Assembly (NCBI RefSeq): GCF_905147365.1
Contig: NC_056412.1
Span: 15,120,001 to 15,184,000, forward strand
Length of the DNA stretch: 64,000 nt
Direction: 5' to 3'
Source of the DNA: Aricia agestis
Taxonomy: Eukaryota; Arthropoda; Insecta; Lepidoptera; Lycaenidae
Position 1 is the stretch's first letter; every line of letters starts with the position of its first letter. Below are positions 53,857 to 64,000 of the stretch, in pieces. The notes beneath the pieces are model-generated. The model was not told the DNA's origin, searched no databases, and worked only from the letters and a program-made list of their open reading frames with translations. Position numbers and translations under genes: made by a program.

Positions 53857-53949
53857 ACGTTCACAAAATGCAAAATTCTCCCAAAGATGTCGCAGATCTG
53901 TTTCTGTAATCTGCGACATCTTTGGGAGAATTTTGCATTTTGTGAACGT
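53857..53949. repeat. perfect hairpin, 41-bp stem, 11-nt loop
   Basis: Arms 53857-53897 and 53909-53949 are exact complements (left arm contains AATTCTCCCAAAGATGTCGC). No terminal-repeat family relative seen in the window. Confidence 0.85.
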
Positions 53950-54724
53950 GTTTTAAAAATATTCTACTAGATGGTGCATTTATTTATTGTATTTTTTATT
54001 TGTTAGGCTAATTTGATACACTCAACGCCATCTATCGTTCAGATGAGAACTAAAAACTGCAGACACGCTGTTTTTTTATGGGATTCAAGAGTCTTATCTA
54101 TAATTGGTCTGTGGTGTGATGGTAGTGATGATGATGATGATGAATGTAATTTACATAGTAGTATAATAATATGCTTTCTTTGTAAAATAACGCCGGAACC
54201 CCCAAACTTGTATCTATAAGGAATCCGGAGTTCTCTTAGTATCTTCGGAACCATAGCATACCTTGGTGCAAAATCTTACTTTTTGGTAGCATATGCTTAG
54301 GATACTTCTCTTTAAATCAAAATTATGTTTCCATATAATTAATAATTTTAAGTATCGGTTAAATTTTCATATTGTTATATGGGTATAGATGCCCTTGCGG
54401 CAGTAACGTTACGAAAATATAACGATATTTGAAGATTATGGTGAAATTATTAAACAACATTTTGTTTTTAGTTATAAAATTATTTTAATGAACAAATATA
54501 CAATAAATATACAGTTTAATACATAAAATATAATAATTATATCAAATATTTCGTGGATCATTCATAAAATCATAAATAAATGTAGAAAAAAAAACCGGTC
54601 ATGTTCGTTTTTATGTTTTTCAGAATGGCAATACAGTTTCAATTATGAATCTGCTAATGAATTGAATTGCCGTTGACGTAGGACGTTATTTTACAAAATT
54701 AGATGAATCACCGACGATATTGCG
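53950..54724. other. intergenic, (GAT)n microsatellite at about 54126-54144
   Basis: A short GAT repeat; the rest AT-rich without recognised features. Confidence 0.4.
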
Positions 54725-54862
54725 GTTGATATTGAACATCACGCGCCTTTATTCTAATTGTCGAATAAATTGTTGAACAAATTTAAAGCGTGTACGATTT
54801 ATTATATACGAGAATTAAATCGTGCACGATACAAATAAATACAATTGATCGTCTAGGGGCCG
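54725..54862. mobile_element. MITE, CTAGACGATCAAT family (copy 4), minus orientation
   Basis: Ends AATTGATCGTCTAGGGGCCG; inside, TTATTCTAATTGTCGAATAA. Confidence 0.55.
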
Positions 54863-56070
54863 GCTTAAGAAACCTACCTGGAAGTTCATTACTTAGGGTA
54901 AATTCACATTGCAACGTTGTCGCGAGCCACTGTGTGTGTTTTTATTATAATAAGTGTGCACCCACATAATATGGGCTCTCCACTGTTAACCATTTATGCA
55001 TCATTCCACAAAAAAATACGTATTGAGTTTAAATACGTTTTTGTTGTGTTACTCCACAAATACTTAACAGCGACCATTTTACGTCTCAGGTATTATAAAA
55101 AGCGTGAGGGTGGAGGGAGGAACCAAATTTTGTGATACGTAATATGTAGATGACCCCTAATAAACAAGAAATTAATTTTATCTTGCTACGTTCATTTGTT
55201 TTAAATTATTCAATTTACTTTGGATGCTCAAGAAATGCCAGAAATTGCAGTGCACGATGAATTCTATGAATTACGCTACGAGATATTTACCAGAAGAGCG
55301 GACATATTTTCGTTCTGGATGAATTCACCAAATTATTGAGATTACTTAAATAAATGAAAGCGAATTCCATAAACGTGGCAACCCCTCATCAGTTTTACAG
55401 CAATAGGAAACGGAAAATAGAAAAAAGTTATAAGAGTACCAATTTTCTTGAGAGAGTTCAATTTTACCCAACCAAAGCCAAATGGAGAAAAACAATAACG
55501 AATCTTTAAGTTAGGCGTCTATTCGAAATTGTTAAATAAAATAATAATCACTTATATTATTAATGGTTTGATAAACCTTTTAACTGAATCAAAAAGTTTA
55601 TTTTTAAGTCAAACAGTCTGCAAACAAGACACTATTTAAGTTTTAAAATACTTAACGAAATTACCTGCTTTTTAAGACCTAGTACATGCACGTACGAAAG
55701 CTCTCGAGCTTAATATTTTAAGGCTAAGCTAGAAGTCTCGCCGTGTCCCTAAGGGCACAGAACATGAGACCTCCAGTAAAAGCTACATAAACAATACTCC
55801 TCCCTAAGGCCCTTAAAGTATTAATGGTATTATTTTTAGGTACAAATTACTAAAAGCTTATTTTAAGCCCATTTAAACTCCCACCTAGCTTACCTTTATT
55901 GGGGTTTATATTTCAGTGCCTATTAATTTGCAAGCAACAATTAAGTATACTAATGGGTGAGTAAATATATTAACAATTATTGTTGGTATAAAATTTTAGT
56001 GGTAAACCTTACGTAATAAAATTACGTAAAGTAATCAACATTAGTCATCGTAGACGTCTACACCGTAGAC
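54863..56070. other. intergenic, no gene seen
   Basis: AT-rich; nothing recognised. Confidence 0.4.
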
Positions 56071-56407
56071 GGGTCAATTCAGACCACAACGCGACGCCTA
56101 GATGCATTTCTAAAGTATTGATTTGACAAACTTCAATTGCGTGAGGCGTCATGCAAATCTGTTAATTCATGTCAATTTCAATTTAGAAATTCATGTCAAT
56201 GTCAATTTAGAAATGCATCTACGCGTCGCGTTGCGGTCTGAATCAACCCTAAGGGTCAATTCAGACCGCAACGCGACGCGTAGATGCATTTCTAAATTTG
56301 TATGGATTTGACAGATTTCAATTGCGTCAGACGTCTTGCGAATCTGTCAAAACCATACTAATTCAGAAACGCATCTACGCGTCGCGTTGCGATCTGAATT
56401 GACCCTT
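56071..56407. mobile_element. two adjacent MITEs, GGGTCAATTCAGACCG family (copies 2 and 3)
   Basis: Copy 2 56071-56250 and copy 3 56251-56407, each with GGGTCAATTCAGACC(A/G)CAACG-type left and CGCGTCGCGTTGCG(G/A)TCTGAA right ends; copy 2 has an internal ATTCATGTCAAT duplication. Confidence 0.8.
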
Positions 56408-57257
56408 AACGTCAACACCGCTTCCCGCTTCGTCTCGGGGGCTGCTGTCTGTCATGTTTGCGTTGCGACGACGCAGCGCGCCGTGTAAGCACCTTAGTTA
56501 TTTGTGTGTAAAACAACGCAACGGCCCCACTGCGTCGACGCAACGCTGCCGCAACACGCCGTGTGAACTGGCCCTAGGAGCTACTCAAACAACCCGGTAA
56601 CAGTTTCAACAGCATATTCTGTAATGGCGACATCGCCGTTAAATGTAAAGCCTGATTTCCCCTGAGTCAATATTCAGATACTCCTAAAGGTGCAGTAAAA
56701 TCGGTGTTTATTTTAATAAAGGGGTGTCGCATGCTACTTTCTATAATTACAAATAATGCTTAGATGTTATGTAAACATTTATTTGCATATTACAGTTCTA
56801 TAACACAGTAAACAATTTTAAAAATTGTAGAAAATTTCGGCTTTGTACGTTTTATTCCAGCGATTGCGAAACGTTTTATACAGCGCTTTCCTGTTAATTT
56901 GAATCAGTACACAGAAATACATTTTAGTAGTCAACAAGTTTAGCATAACACTATCAACAAGTTTAGCATAACACTAATAATAATAATAGTTTACCATAAT
57001 ACAAATAAAAATAGCAAAAATAAATTGTATCATGTTAAGCTAGACTGTTCTACATTAAATCTTTTACCAACAATGATCAGAAGACAGAAGTTGAAAGAGA
57101 TTAAGAAATGCCTGAAGATAAAGGAAAAACCATTGCTGAAATTAATTTTAATATCAGTTGGGAATCCATTTCATTTCTAGAAATTTTTAGACTAAAATGA
57201 GTCTCAAGTCAAACAATAATAAGAGAACTCAAATAACATTTAAGAGTAAACAGAGTC
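56408..57257. other. intergenic; CG-rich MITE-like patch then AT-rich
   Basis: CGACGCAACGCTGCCGCAAC and GCGACGACGCAGCGCGCC in 56440-56575 resemble subterminal repeats. Tandem CAACAAGTTTAGCATAACAC pair at 56930-56975. No gene. Confidence 0.4.
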
Positions 57258-57439
57258 CCTAGCCCAGACGTTTTCTTTATCGCTTCTTTATAGAATCGCT
57301 GATCAAAATGTATGGAATTGACATTACACAGGTCGAACGTCAACTTCATATTATTATTATCGAACGCTTATGTCAATGCCATACATTTTCATCGGTGATT
57401 CTACAAAGAAGTGATAAGAAACGTCTTGGCTAAAGGGCC
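57258..57439. mobile_element. inverted-repeat element, about 70-bp arms
   Basis: Left CCCTAGCCCAGACGTTTTCT with AAAATGTATGGAATTGACAT, right ATGTCAATGCCATACATTTT and AGAAACGTCTTGGCTAAAGG. Confidence 0.7.
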
Positions 57440-57812
57440 TTTTAACCAGCAACGAAGCATTGAAGACAAATAATACGTTGTTAACTAAATTAAGAAGTTC
57501 AGCCAAGCAACAATTTACTTTAAAAACGGAGGGAAATTTAATTTTCGATTTAAACTCCGAGGACCAGTTAACAGCGGGAATAAAATTTAAATAAGTACAC
57601 AATAAACTTTGAATAGATGTAACATCCGCTTGTGCCCAAAGCGAGACAATTTATTTTCTTCATGTGAGTTTAAGGTGATAACAGCTTAGCAAAAACTTAT
57701 TGTTTCTCTTATAATTTAAGCAAAAACTTGTAACTTACCTCCTCCATCATCTGGCTAATACATATGATTATACTTAAATTTCAAATATACATATGGTTAT
57801 AGTTAAAACATT

Positions 57813-57860
57813 CTTCAGCGCCCACAAGGGGGCGATAACGCCCCCTTGTGGACGCTGAAG
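57813..57860. repeat. 48-bp GC-rich hairpin, 22-bp arms
   Basis: CTTCAGCGCCCACAAGGGGG against its complement with one mismatch and a 4-nt loop. Confidence 0.8.
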
Positions 57861-58306
57861 GTCTAAAGGGGGGCAATGTGGAACCCAGAAAAAAATGGGG
57901 GCTTTGTATAGAGGCTTGGAAGGTGATTTATTTTATCTGGATGCATTTTAAATTGAAACAAAGGGGGCGCTATAACATTTAAATTTGTGCTCAAAGTTGT
58001 AGACAAAATAAGTTTAGGAAACCAGGGGTTCCCAACTTTACATACGTCGACAAAAAAAATATATTTTTGCGCCTGTTATTTAATGACGATTATCTGATTG
58101 TTTGCATTAAACTTTTATTTTTCATCTATATCAAAAATAAAAGTTTGCTTATATTAGTCTAGGTGAAGACTGATAAAACTATAAGATTTTTGCAAAATTC
58201 TTAGAGATTTATTAAAATAAAAGTTAAAAAGATAGTTGTATCAAAAAATTAAAGACTTTGTCAAGCAGATGAAATAATTTTAAAGTTCCTATTTAATATT
58301 TAAATA

Positions 58307-58338
58307 TTTATTTTCTAGTATTAATACTAGAAAATAAA
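58307..58338. repeat. 32-bp perfect AT palindrome
   Basis: TTTATTTTCTAGTATT and its exact complement with no spacer. Confidence 0.8.
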
Positions 58339-58481
58339 TAGGAGTGCCGAGGGCCACATATCTGTACCGGAGCACACAGCAAGCTATATTTAGGGCCTAA
58401 ATACAAAAAAAAATTAAATCCAAATTATATATTTTTACCGTTTCAATTTTATTTTGGGAATATAAGCAACGATATATCGTT

Positions 58482-58519
58482 AATATATAATTTTTATTTA
58501 TAAATAAAAATTATATATT
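58482..58519. repeat. 38-bp perfect AT palindrome
   Basis: AATATATAATTTTTATTTA followed by its exact complement. Confidence 0.8.
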
Positions 58520-60138
58520 TTATTATTTTCATACGAAACTTAAAGAAGAATATTCAGCTTTTCTTCAAAATTTAAAAGTTCAAAAGGTCTCAGATTCTAT
58601 AAAAGCATTTTTTTGATTTAAAATAACTGATTCTATAATCAATAAGGTGTAATACATCCAAATAGGGTGCACAGAACTAAGGCTCAAAAATCGTGTAGAC
58701 TAGCGATAATTCATTTTGAGATAAGGATATAGGTTTGTGTATTCATCTATTACTATAGTTTAAGTAAGGGTACTTAAAATGGGAACTTTGTGTCTGTACA
58801 ATTTTGTTTTGGCGCATAAGTTTGGTAGAACTAATATCCCTTCTAATGTCTTCAATTGTCCCTTTACACTAATTCTATCCACATGCCCACTAGAACGTTT
58901 ATCGATTCTGAGGGTTTTTGATAGAAGTTTCCGCTAGCCCAGCGGCTAGACCGTAGCAGCAGCACAGGCAGCATTTTTAGTAGGGTAGCCTAGGGTGCTA
59001 TTCGTGTAGTCACTCGAGCGTCATGGAGACCTCTAATGTTTTTACATTAGGTAAAACTGATTAAAAAATCATAAGAGTGTTTTTTATTTTAGCGGTGAAT
59101 TCAGAAACTGCAGCCATTTTTAAAGTCATGGAAAAGAAAATATATTCAGAAAATTGCTTATTTAGGTAAATTATAACAAGATTTCAGACAACAAGGACTA
59201 AATCATTTAATTTAGTGCAATATAAAATATCTGCGAAGCTTAATCAGGGAAATATGAAGCTTTATTTTTTTATATTTTAAAATGTCCCTACAGGCTTACC
59301 TAACCTTTGAATTGTCAATGCTTTACATCCCATACTACATAGTACATACTACATACTAAACATCCCCTATCTTAATCTGACAGATCAGATGACATTTCAA
59401 TATTTCAAAATTACTTTTTTTTAACCCACCACGTGAGCAATCTGATTGTATACCTTGATAACTAGACATATGTCGAAAGCCTATACGAGCTTAATCTGAC
59501 ACGCTTGAGCTTGTCGCGAAAACCCCTCTTCCCTTCCCTAGCATATTTTGATCAACGTAAATTTTTATCATAATCTTGTAGCATTCAAATTATGAGTTCA
59601 TAAAACGATATATTACGGCATCTCCGTAGAAGGAGCGTCATAAAAGGTAAAAAAATAATACTATACTCCTGAAAAAAAATCTCTGAAACTGGGCAAGTCT
59701 TTAAGCCGCGAACAAACTCATAACCAATTTTGCTTGTAGTAAAGGAAGGAAGGAATCTTTAATTAATTACCTATTGAGACTGTCAATAGCATCTCATATT
59801 TTGATGTAAAGTTTCGATGGGGAAGTTGACAAGTTTTAGCGAGTTTGTGAACTTGAGTTAGTCGCAGTGAAACAAGAAGACGGGCGGAAAATAAAGTTTG
59901 CGCTTAGTGATGTTGTTATAAGAATTAAATGAAGGTTTTTTTTAAACAGGAGTATAAATATTAAATTGTAACGGCTTAAGACGTGATAAATATTTAAAAC
60001 AAATATTTATCAGGTCAACAGAATAACAAACGTCATCTGAAAACCCGTAAATTTTTCGTTAGCGCAAACATAATATAGTACGTCTTACCGCGTTGATAGC
60101 GTAAACTACTACCTATTTACGTTTGGCCAATAATCAAC
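58520..60138. other. intergenic; relative of the 3.79-kb repeat at about 59493
   Basis: ATCTGACACGCTTGAGCTTG followed by TCGCGAAAACCCCTCTTCCC matches the block after the 57-bp palindrome at 3788. No gene seen. Confidence 0.5.
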
Positions 60139-60286
60139 TAAGGGCAAATTTCACCACTTCCTGATAAGTGCCGGATAGGCAATCCACAACTTATCTGACA
60201 GATAGAGTATGGACTATGGAGTATCTATCAGATAAGTTGTGGATAGCCTATCCGCCACTTATCAAGAAGTGGTGTAACAGGTCCAT
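60139..60286. mobile_element. MITE, TTTCACCACTTCCTGATAAG family
   Basis: Left TTTCACCACTTCCTGATAAG, right CTTATCAAGAAGTGGTGTAA; inner AACTTATCTGACAGATA inverted. Same family as 1797-2104. Confidence 0.75.
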
Positions 60287-60600
60287 AAACTTCAAAATAT
60301 AATTATAATATATATAAGATTATTTTGATGTATGGAGGAAAACAAGTAAACAATTTTGTTTCTCTGTAAAATAAGAGTTTAATCACTAAAAGTAAAATTA
60401 TAAACAAACTAAATCCAAAATAATATAATAATATCATACCTGTAAAATAAGAGAAACGACAATTACGTTTATTGTTATTCCTTCGATAAAATATTAAAAT
60501 AATTTTAACACAGATCGTTTCTCTTAAAACATTTTTTTCATTATAATAAAATTGTCAACTTACTTCAAAATCAAATAAATCATACTTTCTCTTTGGAACT

Positions 60601-60628
60601 CATAAACTTATAATATTATAAGTTTATG
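60601..60628. repeat. 28-bp perfect palindrome
   Basis: CATAAACTTATAAT followed by its exact complement. Confidence 0.75.
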
Positions 60629-61391
60629 TTGGAACTTATACCAGCCTACTCTATAACAAGAAACACCTAAGAGGTAAACTTACATATATATTAAGTCTAT
60701 GATTATAATATAGAAGGATACAAAAATATATCGTCATTATAATATTAGGCCGAATAAATATATAGAGATTGGTGAAATACTCCTTCCCAGTTGTAATAAA
60801 TAATATTATGTTGAGCAGTTAGCAGCTTATGAAGTGATTAAAACTCGAATTTACCGCGGATCCATTTCAGATCCCCGTCTTGTTAATTTGTCTCGTAAAT
60901 TTGAAGCGATTATGCAAAAGAAAGATGATTAATTTCGCCTACCTGTTTGATGATTTGCATATTCGCTAATTAGCTTCCATATTATTTAAAGCGATTCATT
61001 TGCTTAATTACCTAGTCGGAGTAAATTTCGTAAAGAAAAGGGGCGTGCTTCGAAAAATCTTCAGAGTTTTCAAACTGCAATACATTACATTTTCATATAT
61101 TTGATTTCAAGATATAAACAGATATTGATTTAGCAGGCGGCCGAAAAAAATATTGCAATTTCAATTCCTTTTTAATCTAGTTGTTGTCTAGTGAAAAATG
61201 AAACTTCCGTTATCGTTTTCTTAAAAAAAACATCTATCGTACGTAGTTTTTCGGGATTCAAAGTATCGACCACACTGGCAATCAAAATCAGTGGTGAGTG
61301 TGAGGACGAACAGACATATTATATGATATAAACTGTATGTATAGCGGGTACTTCCCCACTATTGACATAATTTGTCATACTGAAGCACAGT
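60629..61391. other. intergenic, no gene seen
   Basis: AT-rich; nothing recognised. Confidence 0.4.
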
Positions 61392-61567
61392 AGCTCTACC
61401 ATGAGTTTAAAGCTATAGTATTTATCGATACTCGATACCGACTACGTAATTTTTTTATATGACAAATTTTACAGCGCCTCTAGCTGTTACTTGCGGAACT
61501 AAAATCGCTATACGTAGTCGGTATCGAGTATCGATAAATACTATAGCCTTAAACTCATGGTAGAGCC
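61392..61567. mobile_element. inverted-repeat element, about 56-bp arms
   Basis: AGCTCTACCATGAGTTTAAA and TATCGATACTCGATACCGAC at left, complements at right with one or two differences; AT-rich centre. Confidence 0.8.
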
Positions 61568-62124
61568 CCTTTACTAAATAGTTACTACGTAAAATATAGT
61601 TATTCGTTTGCTAACCATCCTAACCATCCGAGCATAGGAGCCCAATGTAATCGAAATACATAATATTAAAACCTTTTCAGTGTCATACGGCTCTAAATAA
61701 GACCAAGATAAGGAACATAAGTATCGAAGCTATAAAGATGTTAACGCGGCTCATTTTTTGATAAAAACTTAATTTCGCAGCTTTATGGTGTAGAAAGTGA
61801 TATAAATTTTACGTCGTCGTTAATATATTGCTATTGTGAACGCCCTGGGACGTAATAAAACGTACATCTCCATTTTATCTTTTCTTTTTAACGTGGCTTA
61901 CGTTTCAGGTCGGCTTCCATCATTTTTGCTCCGTCGTTTGTAACAAACAAGTCATGAGCGAGAGACTGTCTGAATCTATTGCCACTGCTCCTCGCGCTGT
62001 CGGCAATATTGCCCTGAACTACTTCTGGAGCAGTAACGACGTGAGTGAGCGTTTACACTCAGCCCTCTACAATCTACATACCTACTTGCCGCGTCAGGCA
62101 GCGGTAGCGGCATGGCGTGTAGCA

Positions 62125-62455
62125 GCGCGAGCACAGACATAGATTGAGATAGATACCGCATGTGTATGTACTTCACGTGCCATATCGCGTTCCCAATCGA
62201 CGAGAATTGCTCGTCTTTCGAAAGTCTGTTCTTTAGTCTGCGCTCCACCGTTATCGGGATCGGACGTCAATCGGATTGAAAAAATGCCTAATTGTGCCGT
62301 ATTGAGCTGTAGAAATTCGAATAGAAACGTTGGCCCAGATAATGGACACGTTTCTTATCATCGGTACGTAACAGTAGGTGGAAAAAAGTGGCACGCTCGT
62401 TTTCATACAAATTAAGGGATATGCGGTATCTATCTTGATCTATGTCTGTGAGCGC
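62125..62455. mobile_element. inverted-repeat segment enclosing the THAP-like exon
   Basis: Left arm 62125-62161 has GACATAGATTGAGATAGATA and CCGCAT; right arm 62421-62455 is its complement with few mismatches. Also encloses the promoter-like segment upstream of the THAP frame. Confidence 0.6.
62284..62363 (+). CDS. putative THAP zinc-finger start exon
   Basis: 80 nt, ATG to a donor-like CG|GTACGT. Encodes MPNCAVLSCRNSNRNV followed by a run ending HVSYHR: the C-x4-C pair, the asparagine-arginine pair and the aromatic-His ending agree with the first half of a THAP domain (C2CH), which normally continues FP after the splice. No following exon was found up to 64000. It lies between inverted repeats at 62125-62161 and 62421-62455, so it may belong to a transposon (THAP is common in P-type transposases) rather than a host gene. 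Confidence 0.4.
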
Positions 62456-64000
62456 AAGTATCTTTTTTGCTAACTTTCCTGCCCGACAGTATGCCTACGG
62501 TAGCAGCTATAACAGTATGTATGTTCGCAGGGTCCCCGCTACCATATGTGCAATGTGTGCAATGCACACGGGCGCCATCATCTCAGGGCGCCAAATCGCC
62601 ATCTTTAGGGGCGCCAAAACCAAGGACCCAAAAAATTTGCCTAAAAGGGCGCTAAAATCTTTTTTTTGCACACAGGCGCCAGTAGCCCTTACGGGAGCCC
62701 TGTAAGGTCAGTCAATGTTTATAGTAATTAACTGTATTTAAAAAGTTGTTTTGTAGTTGTGTCATGCTTAAGAGATAAATTATATGAAAATGTAAAAGGA
62801 AAACATTTTTTTTTTCCAAAAAAAAATTATTACCTTGGCTGTAAAAACAGATAATATTATCTGTCTTCAAAGAATTATGAAAATGTAAAGGAAATTTTTG
62901 GGGTTTACCATCTTCTGCGAATTCTATAAGTCAATGTTTTTCAGGATAAACTGTATTATAAAAAAACTCAGCATGAATGAAGTATAAACTATTGCATATT
63001 TGCATACGTATAATATATATCTATAGATTATTTACAACTTCTAACAACTGCTATATTAATTCTTCTAGGTAAATCAGGAGCTTCAGAGAAATTAAGAAGA
63101 ATTTTTGTAATAAAAAATATTCTACAGGTGAACTAGCAACTTTTAAGCAAAGGCACCAAACACGAAATTTATTTAAACAACATTTTATGCAAAATATGGT
63201 TTGTTTTGTTTTGGCGGGGGGCTGCGCCCCCCGAGCCCCCCTTTTATTTGGCGGCGGTCGCCGGCAGCACGCTCGGCTCCCTGTTGTGGTCTAAGTTCTA
63301 ACCTAACCTAACCAACTTTTGGACTTTCTGGATTGTGTTTGTTTTTGTTTTGACGGGGGCTGTGCCCCCCGAACCCCCCTTTCGGGGCAGGCTGCGTCCA
63401 TCCATTCCATAATCCCGTAATTTCTCCTCGAAAATTTGTTGAAATTTTAATTTACTCGTATGTGCCTCCACAATTTTTGTCTTGAATAACACTTGTAACT
63501 TTTATTAACTACTTTCTTTCCGAAAAACAACCACAAACACCAACAAACAATAAACTAGCAGGTAGTTGACGCCATATTGTAAATTAGACGGTGGCTTTTG
63601 AATCAGCTGTAGTGTTGAACATTTTGAGCGACTAAAATATTAAATATAAAAGCTAGACGTGTGATTGAATGGCGTTGTTCAGTCAAAGGGCTAGCTGTTT
63701 GATTGAACGGCTATTTAAACCAGTCGGCTGCGACATATATATTCCGTCACAAGTCACAACTAACAATTTGTATTAATTAGTGTACTATTATATAAAATAA
63801 GCAACTCCTTATGTATAAAATCTCACATGAGATTACCAGCATAAGTTTTGTATAAGTATTGTGTTTGGCTTTTGTTAATTGAAATAAACAGATTTTTATT
63901 TTAATTATTTATTATTTGTTTAACTGCACTGTAGTAAAGTAAAGTACTCTTTCTTGACACACTGTGACTCCTTTACTCCACTTTACCTTTATTCAGGTTA
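62456..64000. other. intergenic repeat debris to window end
   Basis: Repeated GGCGCC units at 62570-62680; two G/C-run hairpins (GGGGGGCTGCGCCCCCC at about 63217, GGGGGCTGTGCCCCCC at about 63355); three CTAAC units at 63299-63313. No gene recognised. Confidence 0.4.

Noticed and set aside
57813..57860. rho-independent terminator
   Set aside because: Good GC hairpin but no T-run and a eukaryotic context.
61954..62248. overlapping frames of 62 and 90 codons on opposite strands
   Set aside because: No recognisable domain, and they run into the inverted-repeat arm.
62442..62705. 87-codon frame downstream of the THAP-like exon
   Set aside because: Runs through GGCGCC repeat units; lacks the second half of a THAP domain and any acceptor in phase.
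63297..63313. telomeric (TTAGG)n repeat
   Set aside because: Only three CTAAC units, next to retroposon-like G/C-run sequence; too short to be a telomere or fusion relic.

Overview
The window is nuclear DNA of a lepidopteran insect (butterfly or moth). Evidence: AT-rich sequence; genes split by GT-AG introns; and lepidopteran repeats, namely Lep1/MINE-like Helitron relics (ends such as CTTTCGCATTTATAATATTA and CAACAGCTAGT), a Metulj-like tRNA SINE and a BMC1/Bm1-like retroposon tail. The species cannot be named from the sequence.

Three protein-coding genes are well supported. (1) 11234-14648, minus strand: a complete three-exon carboxypeptidase Q-like secreted metallopeptidase of 469 residues. 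(2) 18601-30832, plus strand: a mitochondrial-clan cytochrome P450, exons 2-10 found, presequence exon not securely found. (3) 35004-46455, plus strand: a complete ten-exon mitochondrial-clan P450 of 503 residues. The two P450s lie head to tail, share all nine intron positions and phases seen and are best read as a tandem duplication (CYP333-like, most probably CYP333B). Both keep WxxxR, AGxDT, ExxR, PERW and the heme cysteine motif, so neither is an evident pseudogene. The peptidase is divergently oriented to them and not obviously related in function.

Layout: 1-11.2 kb intergenic, dense in small inverted-repeat elements, with an odd dispersed 14-bp direct repeat at 4-5.2 kb; 11.2-14.7 kb the peptidase; 14.7-18.6 kb intergenic or P450 A intron 1, with a hAT-type element; 18.6-30.8 kb P450 A, introns filled with Helitron, SINE, microsatellite and MITE sequence; 30.8-35 kb repeat-rich spacer with a TIR-bounded element carrying an intact MADF-domain reading frame; 35-46.5 kb P450 B, whose heme-binding exon is flanked by oppositely oriented copies of one retroposon and followed by an in-frame partial copy of its own 3' end; 46.5-64 kb intergenic, with a second hAT-type element, a LINE reverse-transcriptase tail, many perfect or near-perfect hairpins and a THAP-type zinc-finger start exon between inverted repeats.

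Repeat family names are from recall of consensus features, not from a database search. Exon borders were read by hand from splice signals, reading phase and comparison between the two paralogues. Intergenic blocks with nothing recognisable are stated as such.
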